Shown in pieces: positions 22,384 to 31,746 of a stretch of 36,665 bases of DNA (within the stretch, counting starts at the first letter, position 1; each line of letters opens with the position of its first letter). Origin of the DNA: Methanolinea sp. (GTDB taxonomy: Archaea > Halobacteriota > Methanomicrobia > Methanomicrobiales > Methanospirillaceae); contig JARYMB010000016.1 of assembly GCA_029907345.1 (NCBI GenBank), positions 1 to 36,665 on the forward strand. The letters run 5' to 3'. The notes below the pieces were generated by a model, which saw nothing but the letters and a program-made list of their open reading frames with translations, did not search any database and was not told the DNA's origin. Position numbers and translations under genes: made by a program.

Positions 22384-25224
22384 ATGCACCTCATCGTCGC
22401 CGAAAAGAACATCTCTGCGCGGAGGATCGCATCCATCCTTGCCGGGGAAAAGAATGTCCGGGAATCCAAGGACGCCGGGATATCCAGTTACAGTTTCAAC
22501 GGGACCACGGTCGTCGGCCTCCGGGGGCACGTCGTCGAGGTCGATTTCGTGGAAGGCTACTCGAACTGGAGGAGCGAGTCCAAGACGCCCCGGAGCCTCA
22601 TCGACGCCCCGACGATCAAGGTCCCGACAGAGAAAAAGATCGTCACTCTCCTCCAGAAACTCGCAAAGAAGGCGACGAGGGTGACGATTGCGACCGATTT
22701 CGACACGGAGGGGGAACTCATCGGGAAGGAGGCCTACGAACTCGTCCGGGCCGTCAACCCGTCCGTCCCGGTCGACAGGGTCAGGTTCTCGGCGATCACG
22801 CCCGGCGAGATCCGGCACGCGTTCGCATCGCCGACGGAAATCGACTTTGCCCTCGCATCGGCAGGCGAGGCCCGCCAGGTTATCGACCTGATGTGGGGAG
22901 CGTCTTTGACGCGGTTCCTCTCGCTCGCGGCAAAACGGGGGGGAGCAAACATCCTCTCGGTCGGGAGGGTGCAGAGCCCGACCCTCGCCATGATCGTCGA
23001 CCGGGAACGGGAGATCGAGGCTTTCAAGCCGGAGAAATACTGGCAGCTGCGCCTCCTCACGGGCAAGGGGGGCGAGGATATCGAGGCCCGGCACACGACA
23101 TCGCGGTTCCATACTTTCGATGAGGCCCTCGCCGCAAAGGAGAGGAGTGTCCCGCCCCTCGTCGTGACGAGCGTCGTGGAGGGGACGAAGGTCGACCGTG
23201 CCCCCTCTCCCTTCGATACGACCTCGTTCATCGTTGCCGCTGCCCGCCTCGGGTATTCCGCGGCAAACGCGATGCGCATTGCCGAGGAACTCTACATGAA
23301 CGGGTACATCTCCTACCCGAGGACCGACAACACCGTCTATCCCGCAACACTCGACATTGGATCCGTTCTCTCGGCGATCCGGCCCACGGTTTTCCGGTCC
23401 GACGTGGAATGGGTGATGGCGAACCGGAGACCCGTGCCTACCCGGGGACAGAAGGTGAGCACCGACCATCCCCCCATCCACCCGACCGGGCCCGCGGGCC
23501 GGGAGGAACTCGGGGAGGAGAGGTGGAAGCTGTACGAACTGGTCGTCAGGCGGTTCCTCGCAACGCTCTCGCCCGATGCCCGCTGGCGCACGATGAAGGT
23601 CATGCTCTCGGCAGGAAAAGAACCCTACACCGTGACGGGAGGCCAGATCCTCGAGCCGGGATGGCGCAGGGTCTACCCCTACAGTGCGGCGACCGAGTAC
23701 ATCCTGCCGGAGTTGAAGGAAGGGGAAGTCCTCCCGCTCCGCGAGGTGAGGATGGAGGAGAAGGAGACCCAGCCCCCGCCGCGGTTCACCCAGAGCAGGC
23801 TCATCCAGAGGATGGAGGAGCTCGGCCTTGGCACGAAGAGCACGCGGCACGAGGTGATCCAGAAACTCGTCTCGCGGAAGTACGTCGAGGGCAACCCCCT
23901 CCGCCCCACACTCGTCGGGAGGGCGGTGATCGAGAGCCTCGAGAACCATGCCGACACGATCACGCGCCCGGAGATGACCCAGACGCTCGAGAGCCACATG
24001 CAGCAGATCAAGGAACGGGCCCGGAAGAGCGACGACGTGGTCCAGGAGTCCCGGGGAATGCTGCACCAGGTCTTTGACCAGCTCGAGGCGCACGAGCAGG
24101 AGATCGGGGACGAGATCCGGGAACAGACCGCAGAGGAACTGAGGCTGGGACCGTGCCCGGTCTGCGGTCACGACCTTCGGATCCACCACGTCCGGAACCA
24201 GACCCAGTTCATCGGGTGCACGCATTACCCCGAATGCACCTTCAACATCGGGCTCCCGGCAACGATGTGGGGGTACGCGCTCCGGACGGACAGGACGTGC
24301 CCGGAACACGGGCTCTACCACGTCCGCCTCGTGCGCAAAGGGTCGCGGCCGTGGGAGATCGGGTGCCCCCTCTGCCACCAGATCGCGTCGCTGCGCGAGA
24401 CGCTCGCCCTCCTCCCCTCGGCAGGTGCGGATCTCGCGGAAAAGATGGTCGCGGCCCGGATCTACTCGGTGCAGGACATCATCGGGACGCCGGACGAAAA
24501 ACTCGCGGAAATCCCCGGCATCACCCCCGAACGTGCCCGGCAAATCCGGAAGGAAGCGGAAGAAGCCCTCGACCTCCTCCGGCGCCGGTCCGACTGCCGG
24601 AAGTTCGTCCGTTCCCGCATTGCCCCCCGGAAAGGCAGGAGCCCGGGCACCATCGTGAAGAAACTCGCCCAGGCCGGCATCAACGGGATAGACGACCTCG
24701 GGAAGGCCGACCCGGCCGTTCTCAGGGAGGCGGGGCTCTCGCAGAAGGAGATCGACGCCCTCCAGGCCGGGGCACGCCGCGAGGTCGGCGAGCGTACCCT
24801 CAGGACGATCGGGATACCGCCGGCAAGCCTCAAAAAGTACCTCGGTGCCGGGTTCGTCACACCCGAATCACTCCTCACAATCCACCCGCTTGCCATCGCG
24901 GAAAAGACCGGGATATCCCCGGACACGGTCTTCCGGCACGTCGAGGCGGTTGCACGCCACCTGGGAAAACCCGTGCCGGAGAAAGTGACCGCCGCGAAGT
25001 TCCGGCGGGGCAGGGAAGACCTCCTCTCCGTGCCCGGGATGACGCCCCAGGTCTACAGCCAGCTCCTCTCTGCGGGGGTCTTTGACAGGGAGACCCTGCA
25101 CGGCCTCGACGAATCGCTGATCTCGGTCAGGTCCGGCCTCCCCCGCCAGAAGATTACCGCACTCCGGAAGGCTGCCCCCCTCACAAAGAAGAAAAGGTCA
25201 GGGGAAGACATCATAGTGATCTAA
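22384..25224 (+). CDS. topA: DNA topoisomerase I (type IA) with long C-terminal HhH region
   Basis: The 946-residue enzyme starts with a Toprim domain (HLIVAEKNISARRIA; acidic pair in TDFDTEGELIG, Asp105 and Asp107). The catalytic tyrosine is Tyr311 in YISYPRTDN. LSVGRVQSPTL, DHPPIHPTG and the LGTKSTRHEVI segment are typical of the family. Two four-cysteine zinc motifs follow from about residue 591 (CPVC ... CTHYPEC, then CPEHG ... CPLC). The last 270 residues hold several helix-hairpin-helix-like repeats (EIPGITPERARQI, REAGLSQKEIDAL, SVPGMTPQVYSQL). It relaxes negative supercoils. A GTG at 22372, overlapping the gatB stop and four bases after GGAAAGG, is a possible alternative start. Confidence 0.95.
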   Translation: MHLIVAEKNISARRIASILAGEKNVRESKDAGISSYSFNGTTVVGLRGHVVEVDFVEGYSNWRSESKTPRSLIDAPTIKVPTEKKIVTLLQKLAKKATRVTIATDFDTEGELIGKEAYELVRAVNPSVPVDRVRFSAITPGEIRHAFASPTEIDFALASAGEARQVIDLMWGASLTRFLSLAAKRGGANILSVGRVQSPTLAMIVDREREIEAFKPEKYWQLRLLTGKGGEDIEARHTTSRFHTFDEALAAKERSVPPLVVTSVVEGTKVDRAPSPFDTTSFIVAAARLGYSAANAMRIAEELYMNGYISYPRTDNTVYPATLDIGSVLSAIRPTVFRSDVEWVMANRRPVPTRGQKVSTDHPPIHPTGPAGREELGEERWKLYELVVRRFLATLSPDARWRTMKVMLSAGKEPYTVTGGQILEPGWRRVYPYSAATEYILPELKEGEVLPLREVRMEEKETQPPPRFTQSRLIQRMEELGLGTKSTRHEVIQKLVSRKYVEGNPLRPTLVGRAVIESLENHADTITRPEMTQTLESHMQQIKERARKSDDVVQESRGMLHQVFDQLEAHEQEIGDEIREQTAEELRLGPCPVCGHDLRIHHVRNQTQFIGCTHYPECTFNIGLPATMWGYALRTDRTCPEHGLYHVRLVRKGSRPWEIGCPLCHQIASLRETLALLPSAGADLAEKMVAARIYSVQDIIGTPDEKLAEIPGITPERARQIRKEAEEALDLLRRRSDCRKFVRSRIAPRKGRSPGTIVKKLAQAGINGIDDLGKADPAVLREAGLSQKEIDALQAGARREVGERTLRTIGIPPASLKKYLGAGFVTPESLLTIHPLAIAEKTGISPDTVFRHVEAVARHLGKPVPEKVTAAKFRRGREDLLSVPGMTPQVYSQLLSAGVFDRETLHGLDESLISVRSGLPRQKITALRKAAPLTKKKRSGEDIIVI

Positions 25225-25238
25225 CAAGGAGCCCGTCC

Positions 25239-25925
25239 ATGCATATCAACTGGAAGAGCTGGACCCACGTGACCAAGCTTGACCCCGACAGGCAGCTGAC
25301 ACCCGAGCAGATACAGGGGGTGGTCACAAGCGGGACCGATGCCCTGATGCTCTCGGGGACGCTGAACGTAACCAGGAAGAATATGCAGGAACTCCTGCGA
25401 CAGGTCGCCGCGTACGGACTTCCCCTCGTCGTCGAACCGGCCGGTCCCGAGGCGGTCATCAGCGAGGGTACCGACCTCCTCTTCGTGCCGAGCGTCCTGA
25501 ACACCAAAAACGTCGAGTGGATCGTGGGGAAGCACACCCAGTGGGTGCTGCAGCAGGAGATCGAGTGGGACCGCGTCGTCCCGGAAGCGTACATCGTGCT
25601 CAACCCCAACTCCTCCGTCGGGAAGGTCACGGCCGCGAACTGCGCCCTCTCGCCGAAGGAAGCCGCAGCGTTTGCGACGGTCGCGGACCGCTACTTCCAC
25701 TTCCCCATCGTTTACATCGAGTACTCGGGGATGTACGGCGACCCGGCGGTCGTCAGGGCGGTGTGCGAGGCCCTCGACTCCGCGGTCCTCTACTACGGCG
25801 GGGGGATCGACTCGCCCGAGAAAGCCGCCGAGATGGCACAGTACGCCGATACCATCGTGGTCGGTAACGCCGTCTACGAGAAGGGGATTGATGCCCTGCG
25901 GGCAACCGTCAGGGCCGTGATCTGA
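25239..25925 (+). CDS. Geranylgeranylglyceryl phosphate synthase
   Basis: The 228-residue TIM-barrel enzyme carries family motifs WKSWTHVTKLDPD at the N-terminus, SGTDALMLSGT, VLNPNSSVGKVT, FPIVYIEYSGMYGDP and YYGGGIDSPEKAAEMA (phosphate binding). It joins sn-glycerol-1-phosphate to geranylgeranyl diphosphate, the first committed step of archaeal ether-lipid synthesis, at the membrane surface. AAGGAG lies eight bases before the ATG and only 14 bases separate it from topA, so it belongs to the same operon. It is a strong marker that the DNA is archaeal. Confidence 0.95.
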   Translation: MHINWKSWTHVTKLDPDRQLTPEQIQGVVTSGTDALMLSGTLNVTRKNMQELLRQVAAYGLPLVVEPAGPEAVISEGTDLLFVPSVLNTKNVEWIVGKHTQWVLQQEIEWDRVVPEAYIVLNPNSSVGKVTAANCALSPKEAAAFATVADRYFHFPIVYIEYSGMYGDPAVVRAVCEALDSAVLYYGGGIDSPEKAAEMAQYADTIVVGNAVYEKGIDALRATVRAVI

Positions 25926-26005
25926 CAAAGGAGCGCGGGCCGATCCCGTGGGGGGGCCGGAACCATTGAAAGCGCCGTCGGTCTTTCCCGGAGGAACCGA
26001 TCCGA

Positions 26006-26752
26006 ATGCCTGAGATCCGTTTTGTCCTCGTTGGGCCGCTCTACGAGGGTAACGTGGGTTTTGCAGCCCGTGCAATCAAGAACTTCGGGTTCTCCCGGCT
26101 CGTGCTCGTGGACCCCTGCCCGCTCGGGGACGACGCCCTCGCACGGGCTGCGCATGCATCCGACGTCCTGAAGGCAGCCCGGGTCTGTTCCCTCGAAGAA
26201 GTCTTTTCTGAAAGCGACATCACCGTTGCAACCACCGGCGAGGTCGGAAAGACGATCTGCCACCCGATGAGGATGCCCTACTGTTCCCCCAGGGAGCTCC
26301 GGGAGATGATCGGGGACGTTGCCGGGACCGTCTCCATCCTCTTCGGGCGGGAGAACTGGGGGTTGAACAACGAGGAGATGCGGCGGTCCGACATCGTGTG
26401 CACGATCCCGACGTCGCCGGACTACCCCATCCTGAACCTCTCGCATGCCGTTGCCATCATCGCGTACGAGCTTGCCGGCCTTCCCCGGGGCGAGTACCTG
26501 CTCGCCGGGAGGGAACAGATGGAACACCTCTACCGGCACATCGACCAGTACCTGACCCTCATCAACCACCCGGCCTTCAAGCGGGAGGGAACCATGCTCA
26601 TGATGAGGAGGATATTCGGGCGGGCACGGCTCACCGCACGCGAGGCATCGACCCTCCACGGTCTGATGCGGCGGTCGGAGTGGCACATCAGGCACGACGT
26701 GCGAACGGAGTGTCCACCCGGAGAAGACGATTCCGGGGACGCGGACGAGTGA
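26006..26752 (+). CDS. trmJ: SpoU-type RNA 2'-O-methyltransferase, TrmJ-like
   Basis: The 248-residue protein has the SPOUT-knot motifs of TrmJ: VLVGPLYEGNVGFAARAIKNFG at the N-terminus, VSILFGRENWGLNNEEMRRSD, and IPTSPDYPILNLSHAVAIIAYEL, which together form the SAM-binding knot. A C-terminal helical region (about 165-225) with MMRRIFGRARLTAREASTLHGLMRR resembles the dimerisation extension. Archaeal TrmJ methylates C32 of tRNAs; target choice here is inferred from the family. An acidic tail ends the chain. GGAGGAAC stands 11 bases or so upstream, and the 80-base gap from the GGGP synthase gene suggests that it belongs to the same operon. Confidence 0.9.
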   Translation: MPEIRFVLVGPLYEGNVGFAARAIKNFGFSRLVLVDPCPLGDDALARAAHASDVLKAARVCSLEEVFSESDITVATTGEVGKTICHPMRMPYCSPRELREMIGDVAGTVSILFGRENWGLNNEEMRRSDIVCTIPTSPDYPILNLSHAVAIIAYELAGLPRGEYLLAGREQMEHLYRHIDQYLTLINHPAFKREGTMLMMRRIFGRARLTAREASTLHGLMRRSEWHIRHDVRTECPPGEDDSGDADE

Positions 26753-26846
26753 TCGCCCGCGGCACCGGGAGACCCCCTTCCGGGACATGGTCCGGGCAGG
26801 AGAAGAACCGGATCATTATTGGGGGACGGAGCCTGACAGGAATACC

Positions 26847-27295
26847 ATGAAGAGAGCGCTGGTACCGGGACTTGCCTGCCTGCTGCTCGTCGCTGCCCTT
26901 TTGTTTTCGGGCTGCAGCACGACCGGGCCTGCGGGTGCAGCCCCCGATGTCCGGACACCGGCTGATCTTGCCGGGTTCGTTTCGCATGCTGCACACTACG
27001 CAGAATCCTCCGGGAGAGACGCGGCCCTTGCCACCTTCTCCCGGAAGACCGGGCCGTTTTTCCGTGGAGACCTCTATGTCTATGCTTACGACTTCAACGG
27101 GACGCTCCTTGCGCCGTTGACACGGCCCGATCGGGAGGAGGGTTCATCGTCTTTGTCTGGCCCAACCCCGGACGGGAAAACAGGGAGGAACTGAAGATCG
27201 GGTACGTCCTCCCCGTCAACGAACGCTGGTGGGTGGGCTCCGGCGTGTACCTGAGCGAAATCACGGGCGTGGACACGTCGTTTACTCCACCCTGA
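26847..27295 (+). pseudogene. Frameshifted Cache-domain lipoprotein
   Basis: The start ATG at 26847 encodes a signal peptide with lipobox LLFSGC (about residue 22) and then a single-Cache-like segment: LAGFVSHAAHYAESSGRDAALATFS, GPFFRGDLYVYAYDFNGTLLA. From about 27115 the frame runs into unrelated residues and stops at 27194. In another frame (positions equal to 2 modulo 3), from about 27137 to the stop at 27295, the rest of the domain continues: [43 protein letters not shown] stretch of about 20-25 residues normal for the family between these halves is missing, so a deletion that also shifts frame is the simplest reading. A sequencing error would not explain the missing part. Confidence 0.8.
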
Positions 27296-27416
27296 AGCGG
27301 ACAGTGCCGGTTTCCCCCGGCGCAGGACAGTGTGCCCATGGCGGGACGCCTGCCGGGAGGGGCAGGGGGAGTGCCGCGGGGAAGCCCTAATACGCTTTCC
27401 CGTTCTATCTTTTCCC

Positions 27417-27974
27417 ATGATCCTCGTCGACTGGCAGATCGTGGACAGGATCAGGAGGGGTTTTATCACCGTCGAGCCCTTCGACCCCGGCCTGGTCCAG
27501 CCCAATTCCCTCGATATCCGGCTTGGAAACCACTTCGTGTGGTACGAGGCGGGGGACGCCGTGATCGACCCCTACGTGGCGGAGACAGTCTCCCGTGGCA
27601 CCCGCGAAACGGTTGCGGACTCGATCGTGCTTGCGCCCGGCCAGTTCATGCTCGCCGAGACTCTGGAGGTCATCGGTCTCCCGGACAACATCGTCGCGAG
27701 CATCGAAGGCAAGAGCAGCATCGCCCGGCTCGGCGTCGAACTCCACCAGACCGGGGGGTGGATCGATGCAGGGTTCCGGGGGTCGATTACGCTGGAGATG
27801 TGCAACGTGAACGCCCGGCCCGTCCGCATATACGCCGGGATGCCGATCGGGCAGCTCGTGTTCTATACCACGGAAAAGGCGCTTTCCCCCTATAACCTCA
27901 GGAAGGATGCCAAGTACATGGACCAGCGGCAGGCGACCCTCTCGCGGTACCACCAGAATATCCGGGATATCTGA
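27417..27974 (+). CDS. dcd: dCTP deaminase
   Basis: The 185-residue enzyme has the dUTPase-like fold of Dcd: [47 protein letters not shown] with the catalytic Glu and conserved Ser-Ser-xx-Arg, and [10 protein letters not shown]. It makes dUTP from dCTP; some methanogen relatives also hydrolyse dUTP to dUMP, and I cannot tell which type this is. The ATG at 27417 matches the family start (MILVDWQI); a TATA-like CCTAATAC near 27388-27395 lies about 27 bases upstream, so the mRNA may be leaderless. The dCMP deaminase at 15423-15911 gives a parallel route to thymidylate precursors. Confidence 0.93.
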   Translation: MILVDWQIVDRIRRGFITVEPFDPGLVQPNSLDIRLGNHFVWYEAGDAVIDPYVAETVSRGTRETVADSIVLAPGQFMLAETLEVIGLPDNIVASIEGKSSIARLGVELHQTGGWIDAGFRGSITLEMCNVNARPVRIYAGMPIGQLVFYTTEKALSPYNLRKDAKYMDQRQATLSRYHQNIRDI

Positions 27975-27977
27975 ATG

Positions 27978-27988
27978 GGTATTATACC
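27978..27988. promoter_or_regulatory. Palindromic TATA-like element upstream of thrS
   Basis: GGTAT-T-ATACC is a perfect 5-1-5 inverted repeat with a TATA-like centre, 52-62 bases before the thrS ATG and just after the dcd stop. It could be the thrS promoter. Confidence 0.4.
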
Positions 27989-28039
27989 GGATGACATCAG
28001 ATAAGGTAGGGATGAATCCGAGAGGGATGGAGCGAAAGT

Positions 28040-29869
28040 ATGCGACTTCTCCTGATACATTCTGATTTTATCGAGTTTGAAGCAAAGCAGAAGACCGGCA
28101 TGGCCGAAGAGGACCAGCCGCTGAAGGGGTTTGCCGAGGAGGCCCTCACGGTCTTCTGCGCCGTGGAGTCCGCCGACGAGGACGATATCCCGGGCGTCGT
28201 GGAGCAGGCAGGGGCAGAGATAGCGAAGACGGCCGACCAGCTCTCCGTCGAAAATATCGTTCTCTACCCGTACGCGCACCTCTCGAGCGACCTCGCGAGA
28301 CCCGACGCGGCAGTCGGGGCTCTGAAAATGCTCGAGCACCTCCTCGTCGACATCGGGTTCGAGGTAAGGAGGGCGCCGTTCGGGTGGTACAAGTCGTTCC
28401 GCCTCTCCTGCAAGGGCCACCCCCTCTCCGAGCTCTCCCGCACCATCCTTCCCCCCGAGGGAGGGGCAAAGAAGGAGAAGAAGGAGGTGACCCACGAGTT
28501 CTTCGTCCTGACACCCGACGGGAAGCGACACGACGCAAAGGCATTCATGGACAACTCTGCCTTCGGCTGCCTCGTCCGGAAAGAACTGGGCGAGCCGGCG
28601 GAAGGCGGCGGGGAGCCTGCCCACGTCGAGCTGATGCGGGGAAAGGAACTCGTCGATTACGAACCGGTATCGGACGTGGGACACCTCCGGTGGCTCCCGA
28701 AGGGAAAGCTCGTCCGCGACCTTCTTGCCGATTACGTCCTCTCGCGGCTCCTGCCCTACGGGGCGTCCCCGGTCGAGACCCCGGTCATGTACGACCTTGC
28801 CGACCGGGCGATCTACGAGCATGCCGACAAGTTCGGGGAACGCCAGTACCGGTTCAGGAGCGGGACGCGGAACATGATGCTCCGGTTCGCCGCATGTTTC
28901 GGGATGTTCTCCATCATGCGGGACATGCACATCTCCCCCAACACCCTGCCGATGAAGATGTACGAGCTCTCGACCTACTCGTTCCGTCACGAGCAGAAGG
29001 GAGAGGTCATCGGGCTGAAACGGCTGCGTGCGTTCACGATGCCGGACATGCACACCCTCTGCCTCGACATGCCGCAGGCGCTCCGGTGCTTCGAGGAGCA
29101 GCTCCTGATGGGATGGGAGACGGGCAGGGATTTTGGGACCGAACTCGTGGGCGTCATCCGGTGCACGCGGGACTTCTATAACGAGTACAGCGACTGGGTC
29201 GCGAAGATGGTGCAGGTATCGGGGCAGCCCCTCCTCATCGAGATCCTCTCGGAGAGGGTCCACTACTGGGTGGCGAAGGTGGACCTTGCCGCCATCGACG
29301 GACAGGGCCGGCCCATCGAGAACCCGACGGTCCAGATCGACGTGGAGAGCTCGCAGCGGTTCAACATCAAATACCACCTCGACGGAAAGGAAGTCCATCC
29401 CCCGATCCTCCACTGTTCCCCGACGGGATCGGTCGAGCGGGTCATCTGTGCGATCCTCGAGAGCTGTGCGAAGCAGGACGTGCCCCGTCTCCCGACGTGG
29501 CTCTCCCCGACACAGGTCAGGGTCATCCCCGTCGCCGAGCGGCACCTCGAGTATGCAACGACAGTGACACGCGAACTGAACGCAGGCCGTATCCGGGCGG
29601 ACCTCGACGACCGGGACGAGAGCGTGTCAAAGAAGGTCAGGGAAGCAGCCGTCGACTGGGTCCCGTTCGTGGTCGTTGTCGGCGATTCCGAAGTGGAGAG
29701 TGGCAGGCTGACCGTGACCATCCGGTCCCGGTCGGAACCCAAAAAACCGTTCAAGGAGACCTTCACCCTCCCCGAACTCGTTGCTGCCGTCCGGGAAGAG
29801 GTTGGGGACAAACCGTTCCGCCCCCTCTACACCCCGGTGCACCTCTCGAAGAAGCCGCGGTACATCTGA
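28040..29869 (+). CDS. thrS: Threonyl-tRNA synthetase, archaeal type
   Basis: The 609-residue enzyme begins [19 protein letters not shown], the start of the archaeal D-aminoacyl-deacylase-like editing domain (about 1-140) that removes mischarged serine. The class II core follows: [64 protein letters not shown] (zinc-binding Cys, and motif 2), [10 protein letters not shown] (zinc-binding His), and [17 protein letters not shown] (zinc His and motif 3). The anticodon-binding domain occupies about 505-609 ([20 protein letters not shown]). It charges tRNA-Thr. AGAGGGATGGAG lies shortly upstream. A hairpin terminator follows at 29951. Confidence 0.97.
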   Translation: MRLLLIHSDFIEFEAKQKTGMAEEDQPLKGFAEEALTVFCAVESADEDDIPGVVEQAGAEIAKTADQLSVENIVLYPYAHLSSDLARPDAAVGALKMLEHLLVDIGFEVRRAPFGWYKSFRLSCKGHPLSELSRTILPPEGGAKKEKKEVTHEFFVLTPDGKRHDAKAFMDNSAFGCLVRKELGEPAEGGGEPAHVELMRGKELVDYEPVSDVGHLRWLPKGKLVRDLLADYVLSRLLPYGASPVETPVMYDLADRAIYEHADKFGERQYRFRSGTRNMMLRFAACFGMFSIMRDMHISPNTLPMKMYELSTYSFRHEQKGEVIGLKRLRAFTMPDMHTLCLDMPQALRCFEEQLLMGWETGRDFGTELVGVIRCTRDFYNEYSDWVAKMVQVSGQPLLIEILSERVHYWVAKVDLAAIDGQGRPIENPTVQIDVESSQRFNIKYHLDGKEVHPPILHCSPTGSVERVICAILESCAKQDVPRLPTWLSPTQVRVIPVAERHLEYATTVTRELNAGRIRADLDDRDESVSKKVREAAVDWVPFVVVVGDSEVESGRLTVTIRSRSEPKKPFKETFTLPELVAAVREEVGDKPFRPLYTPVHLSKKPRYI

Positions 29870-29950
29870 GAAACCCGCTAAAAACTTTTTTCCCTCTCAT
29901 GGCAACGGAGAGAGGAATAGTCGTTTCTCCCTGTTTTCCCGCAGTATCGT

Positions 29951-29988
29951 GACCCCCTGGTTGCGAGGAGGGGGTCTTCTTTTCTCAG
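29951..29988 (+). terminator. Hairpin-T-tract terminator after thrS
   Basis: GACCCCCT (29951-29958) pairs perfectly with AGGGGGTC (29969-29976) around a ten-base loop, followed by TTCTTTTCT. An earlier T-run (ACTTTTTTCC) lies nearer the stop. The 230-base gap before the next gene holds nothing else that I can name. Confidence 0.6.
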
Positions 29989-30099
29989 GGGCCGATCTTA
30001 AAAAACGATCGCCGGTCTTCCGGGGACGCCATGCCGCCCTTCACCCGGGTACAGGGACGCACCGTTTATGACGGTTTCCCGCCATACCGGGAAGGTACG

Positions 30100-30492
30100 A
30101 TGGAACAGGTCTGCCGCCAGTGCGGGCGCTGCTGCGAGCGGTGGGGGTGGGGCCAGCCGGGTACAGTCACGGACCTCGTCCCCTGGGTCCGGGCAGGGAG
30201 GGAGGACATCCTCCGGCATGTCTCGGTCCGGCTTTCCGGCGGCCGGTGGGTATCGGGCGATTCCCTCCGGGAAGGCGACCTTTCGTCCGTTGTCGCAGTC
30301 CGGTACTGGCAGGACACGGGGGGCCGTCCCCTCCGGTACTGCCCGTTTTTGGAGAGGCGGGATGACGGGCTTGCGTACTGTGCAATCCACGCCGTACGGC
30401 CTGCCGTCTGCCGCGAATACGCGCCCTGGAACTGTGCCGACGGCGACTACCTGCAGGTGAAGTGCCCGGCGTGCCGGGACAGGGTGCCCTGA
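30100..30492 (+). CDS. YkgJ-family cysteine-cluster protein (second)
   Basis: The 130-residue product starts MEQVCRQCGRCCERWGWG, and the second cysteine group is CPFLERRDDGLAYCAIHAVRPAVCREYAPWNC, with a final CPAC. This is the YkgJ/UPF0153 pattern seen also at 4623-5105, but the central region is shorter and the C-terminal helical part is replaced by the extra CPAC pair. GGAAGGT precedes the ATG by three or four bases; a longer frame from 30031 has no better start. A metal or iron-sulfur centre is likely; the role is unknown. Confidence 0.83.
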   Translation: MEQVCRQCGRCCERWGWGQPGTVTDLVPWVRAGREDILRHVSVRLSGGRWVSGDSLREGDLSSVVAVRYWQDTGGRPLRYCPFLERRDDGLAYCAIHAVRPAVCREYAPWNCADGDYLQVKCPACRDRVP

Positions 30493-30608
30493 AGGGGAGC
30501 AGAAAGGGAGGGGGAGGGATGGGGGCGGCGGGTCGGGAGCTTACCTTTCCCGTCCGGCGCCCGGCGGGCGTCCCGCACAATGGATGCGGCACGACAGTAT
30601 CCCGATGG

Positions 30609-31577
30609 CTACCTGATGTGGGGGAGCACGTCTTTCCAGAAATTCAGGCTCTCTTCCATTCCGATGGAGGGACGGTGTTCCTTCGGGAGTGCCATGAACT
30701 GGTCTGCGATGGCAAGATGGGTGTATCCCATCCGCCCCATCTCCTCGATCCTCCTGATGCAGTCGTCTGCCGAATGGAAGACAGTGATCATCCGGCTTGC
30801 AAAGGCCTTTGACATCGCACCCCCCTGGATGGTTCCTGCATCGTGCTGGATGTAGTCGGGGTTGACCTCGCCCTTCGGGTCGTAGATGTACGAGAAATGG
30901 CCGACGCGTTCCATTTTTCCGGGGTCCTTTCCTGCCGCCCGGGCACCTGCCTCGAATGCGGGCCAGAGCTCGTCCCTGATGTACCGGGGATTGTTGGCAA
31001 TGCTGATGATGTGGTCTCCCAGCCGCCCTGCCAGATCTGCTGCCCGGGGCCCGATGGCGCTGACATACACGGGGACCCTGACCTTTGCCTTCGTCAGCAG
31101 GACAGCCTTATTGAGCGTGTAGTACTTTCCGGAAAAACTGATGGGCGTATCGCTCGTCCACAGCTTCCTGATGACCGTGAGCGCCTCCTCGAGCATCTCG
31201 AGCCGGGTGGCATTGGACGGCCACTGGCCGCCGTACACCGCCATCTCGTTCGGCGGCTCTCCCGTCCCCACCCCGAGTCCCACGCGGCCGGGGTACATCG
31301 AACCCATCGTGGCAAAAGCCTGGGCAACGATGGCCGGGTGGTACCGCATGATGGGAGCGGTCACACCGGTAATGAAGGGGACCTTGTTCGTTGCCTGGAG
31401 TGCGGAACTCATGACTGTCCAGGCGAAGCTGCATTCTTCCCCGCCCGGCATGGCGATCAGGTGGTCTTCAACCCAGAGAGAGTCAAAACCGATCTTTTCG
31501 GCGAGTTTTGAATATTTCAGGCATTCGGCAGGTGAAAAGGCATCACCGATGGAAAAGAACCCGATTTTAATTCCCAT
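30609..31577 (-). CDS. F420-dependent LLM-class oxidoreductase
   Basis: The 322-residue TIM-barrel protein is a luciferase-like (LLM) oxidoreductase of the coenzyme F420 branch: IGFFSIGDAFSPAECLKYSKLAEKIGFDSLWVEDH, APIMRYHPAIVAQAFATMGSMYPGRVGLGVGTGEPPNEMAVYG, and ALTVIRKLWTSDTPISFSGKYYTL. This layout recalls the F420-dependent secondary alcohol dehydrogenase (Adf) and F420-dependent glucose-6-phosphate dehydrogenase. Substrate is not certain; hydride exchange with F420 in the cytoplasm is a safe expectation. AGAGGT lies six bases before the ATG at 31577, which I prefer over the upstream start at 31595. It is divergent from an acetoacetate-decarboxylase-family gene. Confidence 0.88.
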   Translation of the reverse strand: MGIKIGFFSIGDAFSPAECLKYSKLAEKIGFDSLWVEDHLIAMPGGEECSFAWTVMSSALQATNKVPFITGVTAPIMRYHPAIVAQAFATMGSMYPGRVGLGVGTGEPPNEMAVYGGQWPSNATRLEMLEEALTVIRKLWTSDTPISFSGKYYTLNKAVLLTKAKVRVPVYVSAIGPRAADLAGRLGDHIISIANNPRYIRDELWPAFEAGARAAGKDPGKMERVGHFSYIYDPKGEVNPDYIQHDAGTIQGGAMSKAFASRMITVFHSADDCIRRIEEMGRMGYTHLAIADQFMALPKEHRPSIGMEESLNFWKDVLPHIR

Positions 31578-31597
31578 TTCATGACCTCTTCGCATTT

Positions 31598-31624
31598 TTT
31601 AACATTCTTTGGTGGTTTGTTAAA
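31598..31624. promoter_or_regulatory. Inverted repeat between divergent oxidoreductase and decarboxylase genes
   Basis: TTTAACA (31598-31604) and TGTTAAA (31618-31624) form a perfect inverted repeat with a 13-base spacer, centre-to-centre 20 bases, or about two DNA turns. It lies in the AT-richer 169-base gap between divergent starts at 31577 and 31747, and may bind a regulator of both genes. Confidence 0.45.
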
Positions 31625-31746
31625 CAGTGAGGCACGGGTTCATAAGAATGTTTTCCCGCCGTCAGGGACAAAAGAAAAAGACCGTGCCGGAAACAACAAT
31701 GGATCAGACTTTTATGTTTTCACGGAAAAAGTTGCGGGATAAAAAA

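Noticed and set aside
22249-24543. Very long minus-strand open frame (764 codons) opposite topA
   Set aside because: It is antisense to a well-supported topoisomerase, is dominated by Arg, Pro, Asp and Gly in patterns mirroring the topA codons, and lies in GC-rich DNA where long shadow frames are expected.
27890-29545. Minus-strand open frame of 551 codons opposite thrS
   Set aside because: Same reason: it mirrors a clear threonyl-tRNA synthetase gene and shows no recognisable domain or ribosome site.
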